Notes: generated by a model not told the origin, from the letters alone. 64,000 bases of DNA from an uncultured Emergencia sp. (GCA_937997955.1 CALLDR010000187.1:1-64000), one strand, 5' to 3'; positions 17,601 through 25,775 are shown, counted from the first letter of the stretch. Numbers and translations: made by a program.

Positions 17601-18251
17601 ATGAAGAGTAAGATTGTAGATCGTGAGAAGGTCATTTCTCTTTTTCAGGATGGGCAAATTATAGCCGTTGGCGGACAGGCGGACCATGGGGCACCGGATC
17701 GTCTTTTGGACTGTCTGGTAGACAGCGGTGTAAAGCACCTGACTACGATTTCCTTAGATACAGGAGATACAAACAGAAGTGTAGGGAAATTGGTCCATCA
17801 TCACATGGTGGATAAGATGATTGTGGCATACGCTCGAGTGAATCCAGAATGTATCGCACAGTATCGCCGTGGACAGCTGGAGATCGAGTTGATACCCATG
17901 GGATCCCTGGTAGAACGAATGCGCTGCGGCGGCATGGGTTTAGGCGGGGTTTTGACGAAAACCGGTCTGGGAACGATTGTTGAAGAGGGAAAACAAAAAG
18001 TTACGGTGAATGGAGAAACTTTTTTGCTTGAGCCTGCCCTTCGGGCAGATATCTCTTTGACCTTGGCAAGAAAAGCAGATCCGCTGGGGAATCTGATCTA
18101 TCACGGCACGGGCCATAATTCCAACCCTATTTTTGCCACCGCTGCCGACATCTCGATTGTAGAGGCGGACTATTTGTGCGATGTGGATGAGATGGACAGC
18201 GATGCGGTAAAGACACCATTTGCTTTTATTGATTACATCCTAGAAATATGA
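17601..18251 (+). CDS. CoA-transferase subunit A (3-oxoacid CoA-transferase family I)
   Basis: A 216-residue alpha subunit of a family I CoA-transferase. The glycine-rich start (DGQIIAVGGQADHGAPDRLLD), the GLGTIVEEGKQKVTVNGETFLLEPALRADISL block and LGNLIYHGTGHNSNP are family features. The subunit binds CoA and pairs with the beta subunit encoded 8 bp downstream. It should activate a keto acid produced by the upstream enzymes, for example using acetyl-CoA or acetoacetyl-CoA as donor. The H/D-rich GGQADHGAP replaces the more common GGFGxxG.P motif. Confidence 0.9.
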   Translation: MKSKIVDREKVISLFQDGQIIAVGGQADHGAPDRLLDCLVDSGVKHLTTISLDTGDTNRSVGKLVHHHMVDKMIVAYARVNPECIAQYRRGQLEIELIPMGSLVERMRCGGMGLGGVLTKTGLGTIVEEGKQKVTVNGETFLLEPALRADISLTLARKADPLGNLIYHGTGHNSNPIFATAADISIVEADYLCDVDEMDSDAVKTPFAFIDYILEI

Positions 18252-18259
18252 GGTGAAGC

Positions 18260-18916
18260 ATGGAAAAAAAGGAACTTACGAAGAAGCAGCGGATTGCTAA
18301 AAGGGCGGCTGCATACTTTGAAGAGGGGGATATTGTAAACTTAGGTGTCGGTATACCTGGTATATGCAGTGACTTTGTGAGAGACGGAGTGATGTTTCAG
18401 ACTGAAAACGGATTCCTGGGCGTAGGTGAAGAAGCCGTTGGGCTGCAAAAGGTCAAAAGTTACGCAGATGCCAGCGCTCGAGAATTCGTTCCCGTACCTG
18501 GAGGCGTAGGTTTTGACTCTTGCATGTCTTTTGGCATGATTCGCAGCGGAAGAATAGATGCAACAGTTCTGGGAGCTTTGCAAGTGGACGAAGAAGGGAA
18601 CTTGGCGAATTGGGCTCTGCCTGGCAGTCAATTTGGGATGGGCGGCGCTATGGATTTAGTCAATGGCACAAAAAAAGTTATTGTAGCCATGGAACTTTGC
18701 AGCAGGGATGGAAGTCCTAAGATATTAAAACGGTGCACGTACCCCCTGACAGGCACGAAGTGTGTGGATCATATCGTATGCGAATATGGCGTAATCGATG
18801 TAACCGAAAAAGGTCTCCAGCTGACAGAAATTGTGGAAGGTATTACGCCAGAGCAGTTTCAACAGATGGTAGAGCCGCAGTTGCTAGTCTTAGATGAATT
18901 ACGTATTATGAAATAA
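18260..18916 (+). CDS. CoA-transferase subunit B (3-oxoacid CoA-transferase family I)
   Basis: A 218-residue beta subunit. The catalytic glutamate is E49 in the QTENGFLG motif (usually SENGILG), which forms the gamma-glutamyl-CoA intermediate. DIVNLGVGIPG near residue 24 and GSQFGMGGAMDLV near residue 126 are typical. With subunit A it forms an AtoDA/ScoAB-like enzyme. It is the last gene of the island's plus-strand block and is followed by a strong terminator. Confidence 0.92.
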   Translation: MEKKELTKKQRIAKRAAAYFEEGDIVNLGVGIPGICSDFVRDGVMFQTENGFLGVGEEAVGLQKVKSYADASAREFVPVPGGVGFDSCMSFGMIRSGRIDATVLGALQVDEEGNLANWALPGSQFGMGGAMDLVNGTKKVIVAMELCSRDGSPKILKRCTYPLTGTKCVDHIVCEYGVIDVTEKGLQLTEIVEGITPEQFQQMVEPQLLVLDELRIMK

Positions 18917-18949
18917 AAGCAGCCCCTATGTTATTTGGGGCTGCTTTTG
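18916..18949 (+). terminator. Intrinsic terminator after the CoA-transferase genes
   Basis: An 11-bp perfect stem (aaagcagcccc, 18916-18926, with 18937-18947) ends in TTTT. The flanking A and T tracts let it work in both directions, serving this operon and the convergent lysR gene. Confidence 0.85.
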
Positions 18950-18973
18950 ATCAACGAGTGGTATTCAACAAAA

Positions 18974-19900
18974 CTATTTGTAGTCTTTTAGACTCAGTCG
19001 TTCAAAGGGACCGTCAGCAAAGGTATTTTTCATATGATCTATAAACTGATGCAAAACAGAGGATTTATTGTCCTTATGCCATACCATGACAATCTCATAT
19101 TCGCTGTCCATCCCTTCTACATCGGCAACGCTGCATCCAGCGGTATATTCCAAAGCGATGGATCTAGGCAAAAGAACCATTGCGTGAGGCGTGACTTTTA
19201 CCTGCAGCAAGATGGAGTGTATGTTCTCGGGGGCAATAACGCTGGCATTAATCAGTTCATCAAAACCATTTTTTGACCAGATGCTTCGTACCATAGGGAA
19301 TTTAGTATGACCCAGGAAGAATAGCTGCTCTCGTTTAACCTCGTCCAAAGTGAGGCTTTTTCGTCCGGCCAGAGGATGAGCCTGATTCATCATTGCTACA
19401 AAATTTTCCCGAAATAGAGAGAAGGTCTTATATTCCGCGGTGTGATCTCTGAGTTCCAAACTGAATCCGATACCAACGTCAATTTGCTTTGTGCCGATGG
19501 TATTGGCGAAAAGTCCCATATCATGGCTTGCCATCTCTACTAATATGTTGGGATGAGCTATTACATACTGCTGGATTGCATGATAAAGCTCAGGGCAATA
19601 AAGATCCATGCAGGCGATGGATAAGTTCCCTGTAGTACCAGAGGTTAGCTGCTGGATGTGTTTTTTCGTTTTCATGAAGTTCTGAACCAGTACCAGGCTG
19701 TCTTCCAGCAAGACTTTCCCCATGGGGGTCAAAGACACGTTTTGCTTATCGCGTGTAAAAAGTTGTGTATCTAATTCTTGCTCCAGCATGGCAATCTGCC
19801 TGCTTAAGGTTGGCTGGCTGACGAAGAGGATTTCCGCGGCCTTTGTAAAGTTCAGAAGTTCTGCGACAACGGTAAAGTTATACAATTGATCATAGGTCAT
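18974..19900 (-). CDS. LysR-family transcriptional regulator
   Basis: A 308-residue LysR protein. Residues 1-60 form the winged HTH (NFTKAAEILFVSQPTLSRQIAMLEQELDTQLFTRD), followed by the linker helix and an effector-binding domain from about residue 90. It is convergent with the catabolic operons and has similar AT-rich composition, so it is the natural candidate regulator of the island. A consensus promoter (TTGACA-N17-TATAAT) lies upstream. The effector would be an intermediate of the pathway; that is inferred. Confidence 0.92.
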   Translation of the reverse strand: MTYDQLYNFTVVAELLNFTKAAEILFVSQPTLSRQIAMLEQELDTQLFTRDKQNVSLTPMGKVLLEDSLVLVQNFMKTKKHIQQLTSGTTGNLSIACMDLYCPELYHAIQQYVIAHPNILVEMASHDMGLFANTIGTKQIDVGIGFSLELRDHTAEYKTFSLFRENFVAMMNQAHPLAGRKSLTLDEVKREQLFFLGHTKFPMVRSIWSKNGFDELINASVIAPENIHSILLQVKVTPHAMVLLPRSIALEYTAGCSVADVEGMDSEYEIVMVWHKDNKSSVLHQFIDHMKNTFADGPFERLSLKDYK

Positions 19901-19915
19901 ATGCGAACTCCCTTT

Positions 19916-19971
19916 GAGAATATTCTCCTTTTATATAACAAAATTATACAAAGAATTTTTTCCTGTGTCAA
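19916..19971 (-). promoter_or_regulatory. Consensus promoter of lysR with a palindrome in its leader
   Basis: On the minus strand, TTGACA (19971-19966), a 17-bp spacer and TATAAT (19948-19943) match the sigma-A consensus exactly. A 12-bp palindrome GAGAATATTCTC (19916-19927) lies just downstream in the leader, a plausible autoregulatory site. Confidence 0.8.
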
Positions 19972-20050
19972 CGACCAGTGCTATGATTTCAGGCAGTAGA
20001 CGGCTGCCTGATCAAATTATTATTGAGAACTAAATCTTATAATAAAGGAA

Positions 20051-20106
20051 AGCTCCCTCGGCAATTTGATATAAACGCACAGTATGCGCTCCGCCGGAGG
20101 TTTTTT
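20051..20106 (+). other. Possible structured RNA or terminator-like element
   Basis: Nested pairing is possible. An outer stem joins ccctcggc (about 20054-20061) with gccggagg (20093-20100). An inner hairpin cgca-cagta-tgcg lies within it. A run of six T (20101-20106) follows at once. This looks like an intrinsic terminator or leader, but it lies upstream of the consensus promoter of the next operon, so it would end some other short transcript. Confidence 0.3.
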
Positions 20107-20119
20107 CTTGTACGTGGAA

Positions 20120-20236
20120 CTGGTTCGACCAGATACCAAAACCGATTAAACATGAAAAATCCGCTAATTCACTTGACAAATTTGCCTACCATATCTATAA
20201 TATTAGACAAATACCGGAATCTGGTATGACCAGATT
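20120..20236 (+). promoter_or_regulatory. Consensus promoter flanked by two FadR/GntR-type operators
   Basis: TTGACA (20173-20178), a 17-bp spacer and TATAAT (20196-20201) form a perfect sigma-A promoter. CTGGT-TCG-ACCAGAT (20120-20134) lies about 40 bp upstream of the -35 box. AATCTGGTATGACCAGATT (20218-20236), a perfect dyad, lies just after the predicted start point. Both contain TGGTNNNACCA, which fits the TNGTNNNACNA operator consensus of FadR-type GntR regulators. The layout suggests repression by looping or blockade of the hyp-oxidoreductase operon. The regulator is not identified; two GntR genes lie at 31376 and 47032. Confidence 0.7.
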
Positions 20237-20284
20237 ACCCATTTGCGAATTTAAGAAAAGTGAAGAACAGAAAGGAGAATTCCT

Positions 20285-23053
20285 ATGGCAGATCATTTAG
20301 CGGGCTATGTACCTGCGTACATAGAAAATGAAGTTGAGCGGGAGCCCATCGTCAAGCTGGCAAAGATGATCACAGACCGCGTCCCGCAGAAGCTGGGCAT
20401 CAAGAAGATTACCAAGTACGATCCCGAATATTGGGGCCTCGCGGCGATGTGTACCGATGAGATGGCGGAAGTCGCCCTGAAAATGGGCGTCCGCAAGCCG
20501 AAGACTCTGGAACAGATGGTCCAGATCACCAAGATGGACCCCGGCCATCTGGAGGAGCTTCTGGAACAGATGGCGTGGAACGGCGTCCTGGAGTATAACT
20601 GGGAGAACCCGGAGCATGTGAAGCAGTACGTACTGCCCATGTTCGTACCCGGCAACGCGGAGTTCAGCAACATGAACCTGCAGCTTCTGAGAGAGCATCC
20701 GGAGGTAGGCCGGTTTTTCGAGCGCATGAGCAGGCTGCCTCTGGAGAAGATCACACCGATGGTACCGCCGGGAGGCGCCGGTATCGGCATGCACGTCATT
20801 CCCGTAGAAAAAGCCATCGAAATGGAGAACGAATCCATTTCCCTGGAGCACATTTCCTACTGGCTGGATAAATACGAGGGGAAATACGCGGCCAGCCCCT
20901 GCTCCTGCAGACATTCCCGGCAGACCTACGACGAAGGCTGTGCCGACGACCCGGAAGGCTGGTGCGTAGCTGTAGGCGATATGGCGGATTACGTGGTGGA
21001 GACCAACAAAGGCGGCAGATACATAGACAAAGAAGAGGCTCTGGAGATCTTCCGGCAGGCCGAGGAAAACGGCTTTGTCCACCAGATCACCAATATCGAC
21101 GGTGAAAATAAGATCTTTGCCATCTGCAACTGCAACGTCAATGTCTGTTACGCCCTGCGCACCTCTCAGCTGTTCAATACGCCGAACATGTCGGCGTCAG
21201 CGTATCGGGCGAGGGTGAAAACAGAGAACTGCGTGGCCTGCGGCAGATGCGTGGAATACTGTCCTGCCGGAGCCGTAAAGCTGGGCCAGAAGCTCTGTCA
21301 AAAAGACGGCAGCCAGGTGCAGTACCCGAAGATCCCGCTGCCAAGCCAGCAGCCTTGGGGCCCTCACATGTGGGATGAGAATTACCGGGACAACAACCGG
21401 ATCAATTGCTACGACACAGGCACAGCCCCTTGCAAGACTGCCTGTCCAGCCCATATCGCCGTCCAGGGATATCTGAAGCTGGCGGCCCAGTGCAGATACA
21501 CCGACGCTTTGGCTTTGATCAAAAAGGAGAATCCTCTGCCGGCTGTCTGCGGCCACATCTGCAACCGCCGCTGCGAGGACGCCTGCACCAGAGGCAGCAT
21601 CGACGAAGCCATCGCCATCGACGAGGTGAAGAAATTCATCGCGCAGCAGGATCTGAAAGCGGAGACCAGATTCATTCCAAAGAAAGTGATTCCGGCTTTG
21701 AAGGGATTTTTCCCTGAAAAAGTCGCCATCATCGGCGGCGGCCCCGCGGGACTTTCCTGCGCCTTTTATCTGGCGGAAAAGGGCTACAGCCCGACCATCT
21801 TTGAGAAAAACCAGAGAGCCGGAGGCATGCTGGTGTACGGGATTCCTTCTTTCAAGCTGGAAAAAGACGTGGTCCAGGCGGAGATCGATATCATTGAAGC
21901 TATGGGCGTTGGGATCAGAACCGGCGTAGAAGTCGGCAGGGACGTAACCATAGCGGAGCTGCGGGAGCAGGGATATAAAGCCTTCTATATCGCTATCGGC
22001 TGTCAGGGCGGCAGACTGGCGGGCGTTCCCGGTGAGGACGCGGAAGGCGTCATGACGGCAGTGGAACTGCTCCGCGCTGTCAGCGAAGACGAATCCCACC
22101 GTATTCAGGGCAAAGCGGTCGTCATCGGCGGCGGCAACGTGGCCATCGACGCGGCCAGGACCAGTGGCAGATGCGGCGCTTCGGAGGTTTCCATGTACTG
22201 TCTGGAAAGCCGGGATATCATGCCCGCCTCCGACGAAGAGATCGCGGAAGCCGAGGACGAGGGCGTAACCGTCCACTGCGGCTGGGGACCAAAGGAGATC
22301 CTCACCGAAGGCGGCAAAGTGACCGGCATCGTGCTGAAAAAATGCCTGTCCGTCTTTGATGAGGAAAAGCGCTTCGCGCCGGTTTACGACGAGGAACAGA
22401 CCCTTACAGTGCCGTGCGACCACGTCTTCCTGAGCATCGGGCAGAGCGTCCAGTGGGGCGGACTGCTGGCGGATACGAAGGTCGAGCTGAGCAGAGGCCA
22501 GACCGCCGCGGCCGACGGGCTGACCTACCAGACGGCAGAGCCCGATATCTTCGTCGGCGGAGACGTTTATACGGGACCGAAGTTTGCCATCGACGCCATC
22601 GCGGCGGGCAAAGAGGGCGCGATTTCCATCCACCGGTTCGTGCAGCCTCATTCCAGCCTGACCATCGGCAGAAACCGCCGCCAGTTCATCCAGCTGGACA
22701 AGGAGAATATCCACGTAGAGAGCTACGACAATTCCAGCCGCCAGATTCCGGGCAGGGATCCTTCCATCGATCACAGGAAGTCCTTCCGCGACGCGGCGCT
22801 GACCTTTACGGAGGAACAGGTTAAGACCGAAACGGCGAGATGCCTGAGCTGCGGCGCGTCCGTGGTAGACGACAACAAGTGCATCGGCTGCGGCATCTGC
22901 ACGACCAAGTGTGAATTTGACGCGATCCACCTGTATCGGGAGTTTCCGGAAGCCAGCAAAATGGTTCCAAGCGAGGATAAGCTGAAGTACATTTTGCCGT
23001 ACGGCGCGAAGCAGGCCATCAAAGTGAAGTTCTCAAAGAAGGAGAAGAGATAA
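20285..23053 (+). CDS. Large multi-domain Fe-S/FAD NAD(P)-linked oxidoreductase (GltD-like core)
   Basis: A 922-residue soluble enzyme. Residues 1-150 include a winged-helix-like segment. Residues 200-290 hold a cysteine-rich region (CSCRHS, GWC, CNCNVNVC). Residues 315-340 form a ferredoxin motif (CVACGRCVEYCP). A GltD/dihydropyrimidine-dehydrogenase-type Fe-S domain (CKTACPAHI, CGHICNRRCEDAC) follows near 380-440. Two Rossmann folds bind FAD and NAD(P)H (IIGGGPAGLSCAFYL, VVIGGGNVAIDAAR). Residues 850-885 add a ferredoxin domain (CLSCGA, CIGCGICTTKCEFDAI). It is likely an electron-transfer hub. It is followed immediately by hypA, so it may work with a nickel enzyme encoded elsewhere. The substrate is unknown. 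Confidence 0.8.
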   Translation: MADHLAGYVPAYIENEVEREPIVKLAKMITDRVPQKLGIKKITKYDPEYWGLAAMCTDEMAEVALKMGVRKPKTLEQMVQITKMDPGHLEELLEQMAWNGVLEYNWENPEHVKQYVLPMFVPGNAEFSNMNLQLLREHPEVGRFFERMSRLPLEKITPMVPPGGAGIGMHVIPVEKAIEMENESISLEHISYWLDKYEGKYAASPCSCRHSRQTYDEGCADDPEGWCVAVGDMADYVVETNKGGRYIDKEEALEIFRQAEENGFVHQITNIDGENKIFAICNCNVNVCYALRTSQLFNTPNMSASAYRARVKTENCVACGRCVEYCPAGAVKLGQKLCQKDGSQVQYPKIPLPSQQPWGPHMWDENYRDNNRINCYDTGTAPCKTACPAHIAVQGYLKLAAQCRYTDALALIKKENPLPAVCGHICNRRCEDACTRGSIDEAIAIDEVKKFIAQQDLKAETRFIPKKVIPALKGFFPEKVAIIGGGPAGLSCAFYLAEKGYSPTIFEKNQRAGGMLVYGIPSFKLEKDVVQAEIDIIEAMGVGIRTGVEVGRDVTIAELREQGYKAFYIAIGCQGGRLAGVPGEDAEGVMTAVELLRAVSEDESHRIQGKAVVIGGGNVAIDAARTSGRCGASEVSMYCLESRDIMPASDEEIAEAEDEGVTVHCGWGPKEILTEGGKVTGIVLKKCLSVFDEEKRFAPVYDEEQTLTVPCDHVFLSIGQSVQWGGLLADTKVELSRGQTAAADGLTYQTAEPDIFVGGDVYTGPKFAIDAIAAGKEGAISIHRFVQPHSSLTIGRNRRQFIQLDKENIHVESYDNSSRQIPGRDPSIDHRKSFRDAALTFTEEQVKTETARCLSCGASVVDDNKCIGCGICTTKCEFDAIHLYREFPEASKMVPSEDKLKYILPYGAKQAIKVKFSKKEKR

Positions 23054-23054
23054 G

Positions 23055-23399
23055 ATGCATGAGCTGGGCGTAGTCTTTCACATCATCAAAGGTGTGGAAA
23101 AGGTGGCGGAAGAGAACGACCTGACGGAGATCGCTTCCGTCACGGTAGAGCTGGGCCAGGTCTCCACGGTGATCCCCCGCTATCTGACCGACTGCTGGAG
23201 ATGGGCGGCAGACAAAAACGATCTGCTGCGGGGCGCGGAGCTTTTGATCGAGGAAGTCCCGGCCATAACTTACTGTGAGGCGTGCGGAAAGACTTACGGT
23301 ACAGTAGAGTATGGAAAGACCTGTCCACACTGCGGCAGCGGACAGACGTACCTGCTGCAGGGAAACCAGGTCATGATCAAAGAAATAGAAGCTTGTTAA
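23055..23399 (+). CDS. hypA: HypA-family nickel chaperone
   Basis: A 114-residue HypA/HybF protein. It begins MHELG, giving the Ni-binding N-terminal Met1-His2 pair. Its zinc site is C74/C77 and C90/C93 (CEACGKTYG...CPHCGS). HypA works with HypB to deliver nickel to [NiFe]-hydrogenase or other nickel enzymes. It starts 1 bp after the stop of the oxidoreductase gene. No hydrogenase subunit is encoded in the window, so the client enzyme is elsewhere or is not a hydrogenase. Confidence 0.92.
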   Translation: MHELGVVFHIIKGVEKVAEENDLTEIASVTVELGQVSTVIPRYLTDCWRWAADKNDLLRGAELLIEEVPAITYCEACGKTYGTVEYGKTCPHCGSGQTYLLQGNQVMIKEIEAC

Positions 23400-23424
23400 A
23401 TTAAGAAAGAGGAGATGAAGTAAT

Positions 23425-24474
23425 ATGTTATTTCATGTTTATGGAGACGGCGCAATAGCCAAATGGATCGCCATGATCGCGGTCCTTGCAGGATTGATTT
23501 TGCTCAACGAGTTTGCCAGAAGGACCAAGACCGGCGGACTTTTGATGTTCGGTGTGCTTCCGGCAGCTCTGACCGTGTACTTTGTTGTCATCGCCATCGC
23601 CGCGGGTTCAGGCGCGGAGTGGGTGGAGAGCAATCAGACCCACCTGTACATGAACGGATGGTTCCACTATGCCAAGCTGTACGCGTCCCTGGCGGGTTGC
23701 ATCGGCTTCATGATGATCAAATACGAGTGGGGCATCGGCAAAAAGCACTGGTTCAAAGCCTTCCCGTTCGCTATCGTAGCCATCAACATTTTGATCGCTG
23801 TCGCCAGTGACTTTGAGTCCGCCATCAACGGATGGGGCTCCTGGTGGCTGTCCTCCGAGGGCGTATGGCTCTACGGCGGCTGGCACAACGTGATGAACGG
23901 CATCGCGGGCCTTTTGAATATCTTCTGCATGACCGGCTGGTGGGCGGTTTACGCTTCCAAGGACGGAAAGGATATGATCTGGCCGGACATGATCTGGGTT
24001 TACATCATCGTATACGATATCTGGAATTTTGCTTACACCTACAACTGCCTGCCGACCCATTCCTGGTTCTGCGGCGTGGCGCTGCTGCTGGCGCCGACCA
24101 TCGCGGCTCTTCTGTGGAACAAAGGCGGCTGGATCATGAACCGGGCCAACACCCTGTGCATGTGGTGCATGTTCGCTCAGGTGTTCCCGCTGTTCCAGGA
24201 AACCTTTGCTGACGGAAGCACCAAGTACGCGTGGGCGACCATCACCACCCAGTACGCAGATGGAACCATGAACGGCATCGCAGTAGGAAACGCCGTCAAT
24301 GCGGACCCGACTGCCATGACAGTAGTCAGCGCTCTGGCACTGATCACCAACGCCATCGCTCTGATCTACATCGTGAGAAAGTCCATTAAGACCAAAACCA
24401 ATCCGTACAAAGGCGAAATCTTCACAGATTTCAAGTACTACAAGGATGCGGCTGCGAGAGCAGTGATCAAATAG
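23425..24474 (+). CDS. DUF5692-type polytopic membrane protein
   Basis: A 349-residue protein with about nine to ten hydrophobic segments. Tryptophan, histidine and tyrosine are notably frequent near the membrane faces (WGSWWLSSEGVWLYGGWHNVMNG, YNCLPTHSWFCG, MWCMFAQVFP). I assign it to DUF5692 from memory of that family; its function is undescribed as far as I know. It lies between hypA and hypB in one operon. It could be a nickel or electron-carrier membrane partner of the upstream oxidoreductase. GAGGAG precedes the ATG. Confidence 0.7.
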   Translation: MLFHVYGDGAIAKWIAMIAVLAGLILLNEFARRTKTGGLLMFGVLPAALTVYFVVIAIAAGSGAEWVESNQTHLYMNGWFHYAKLYASLAGCIGFMMIKYEWGIGKKHWFKAFPFAIVAINILIAVASDFESAINGWGSWWLSSEGVWLYGGWHNVMNGIAGLLNIFCMTGWWAVYASKDGKDMIWPDMIWVYIIVYDIWNFAYTYNCLPTHSWFCGVALLLAPTIAALLWNKGGWIMNRANTLCMWCMFAQVFPLFQETFADGSTKYAWATITTQYADGTMNGIAVGNAVNADPTAMTVVSALALITNAIALIYIVRKSIKTKTNPYKGEIFTDFKYYKDAAARAVIK

Positions 24475-24489
24475 ACAGGCGGCCTTCGT

Positions 24490-25161
24490 ATGGAAAAGTA
24501 TAAGGTAATCGAAGTAAAGGAAAGCGTCTTCGCCAGTAATGACGCGGACGCGAGGGTTTTGCGGGAAGAGCTGAAGGCGCAGAAGACGTTTCTGCTGAAC
24601 CTGATGTCTTCGCCGGGAGCCGGAAAGACGACGCTGCTGAAGCAGACTATCGGAGCGCTGCGAGATGAGATGAGGATTGGCGTCATGGAGGCGGACATCG
24701 ACTCCGACGTGGACGCCGCCGCGATCGCGGAGACCGGAGTCAAGTCCATTCAGCTGCATACCGGAGGCATGTGCCATCTGGATGCGGATATGACCCGGCA
24801 GGGCATTCGTCAGCTGGGGACCGAGGAGCTGGACTTGGTGGCGCTGGAAAACGTGGGAAATCTGGTCTGCCCGGCGGAGTTCGATACTGGCGCGGTCAAG
24901 AACGCCATGATCCTGTCCGTGCCGGAGGGTCACGACAAACCTCTGAAATACCCTTTGATCTTCCAGGTGTGCGACGTGCTCATCATCAATAAGACAGATG
25001 TACTGCCGTATTTTGATTTCGACATGGAAAAGGTGGCAGAATACGCCCACATGCGAAATCCGAAGCTGAAGATCTTCCCTGTCTCCGCGAAGACAGGCGA
25101 GGGCGTGAACGCCTGGTGCCAGTGGCTGCGGGACGAAGTGGCCGCATGGACGGAAAAATAG
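24490..25161 (+). CDS. hypB: HypB nickel-inserting GTPase
   Basis: A 223-residue SIMIBI-class GTPase. It has the P-loop SSPGAGKTTLL (about residues 38-48), the switch segment EADIDSDVDA, the metal-site cysteines in GGMCHLDADM and NVGNLVCPAEF, and the base-specificity motif NKTD (about 162-165). It lacks the N-terminal high-affinity CxxCGC nickel motif and the His-rich stretch found in some HypB proteins. With HypA it loads nickel into a client enzyme. It follows the DUF5692 gene by 15 bp and ends the operon before a strong terminator. Confidence 0.93.
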   Translation: MEKYKVIEVKESVFASNDADARVLREELKAQKTFLLNLMSSPGAGKTTLLKQTIGALRDEMRIGVMEADIDSDVDAAAIAETGVKSIQLHTGGMCHLDADMTRQGIRQLGTEELDLVALENVGNLVCPAEFDTGAVKNAMILSVPEGHDKPLKYPLIFQVCDVLIINKTDVLPYFDFDMEKVAEYAHMRNPKLKIFPVSAKTGEGVNAWCQWLRDEVAAWTEK

Positions 25162-25171
25162 AAAGAATATA

Positions 25172-25209
25172 AAAAACGAGCTCGCATCGTCAGGTGTAAG
25201 CTCGTTTTT
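25172..25209 (+). terminator. Intrinsic terminator after hypB
   Basis: An 11-bp perfect stem (aaaaacgagct, 25172-25182, with 25199-25209) ends in a T run. It closes the hyp-oxidoreductase operon and abuts the IS21 remnant. Confidence 0.85.
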
Positions 25210-25565
25210 CAATGAAGGAGGGATCTTCTCAACTCAGCAGGGTCTCCTGTCCAGTCAACTTCGATCTGTTCGCCGGGTTTCCGGTTAATGTGCATGGTTG
25301 CACGGCGTTTCGCTTCATCCTGCTGGATGTAGTCGAAGTCAGGCATCCGTTTTGTTGAAGATACCCGCCTTTGTGCGGATGGAAACAGCTTATCCGCAAG
25401 AACAGCATCGGTTTCATTAGGCTCTAACGGCCAGAAGATGTTAAGTTCTTTGGCTCGTTTGAGCACACGATTAACCGTTTTCTTGGAGACACCGCTACTG
25501 TCGGCGATGCTCTGTTGGCTGAGACCCAGGCTTGCCAGACGCAGGATCTCTCGGTACTTGGTCAT
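25209..25565 (-). pseudogene. Truncated IS21-family transposase (IstA N-terminal fragment)
   Basis: A 118-codon frame matching only the N-terminus of IS21 IstA. The HTH LGLSQQSIADSSGVSKKTVNRVLKRA is followed by the start of the DDE domain (PGEQIEVDWTGDPA, with the first catalytic D). It stops there, whereas full IstA is about 400-500 residues, and no IstB or terminal repeats are present. The end abuts the hypB terminator, consistent with a deletion that removed the rest of the element. Confidence 0.75.
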
Positions 25566-25759
25566 AGCTCACTGCGGCCGAGAAGATAATCCGTGGTAAC
25601 GACATACAGATCTGCCATATTCTCCAAGCTATCCAGACCAGGAGATTTCCGCTCCCCTTACCAAGCGCTCAGAGTCGGCTGGGAGATGCCGAGCTTGGCG
25701 GCGGCCTCAATGGCTTTCAATTTATTGATTTGTCTTGCTTCTTTGAACTTTCTCGGCAT
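25562..25759 (-). pseudogene. XRE-family HTH regulator interrupted by a nonsense codon
   Basis: Translation from the ATG at 25759 reads MPRKFKEARQINKLKAIEAA and on through LGISQPTLSAW, a clear XRE helix-turn-helix. It then hits TAA (25660-25658) and continues in the same frame as GERKSPGLDSLENMADLY to a natural stop 66 codons from the start. Relatives normally have Glu at the stop position, so one GAA-to-TAA change explains it. The 3' end overlaps the IS21 fragment start. Confidence 0.75.
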
Positions 25760-25775
25760 CTAACCACCGCCTCTG

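Noticed and set aside
9352..19900. Prophage or integrative element
   Set aside because: No integrase, attachment repeats or structural genes are present; only base composition suggests transfer.
21197..22930. Long 577-codon open frame on the minus strand opposite the large oxidoreductase
   Set aside because: It is the antisense shadow of a GC-rich gene; it has no family motifs and no ribosome site.
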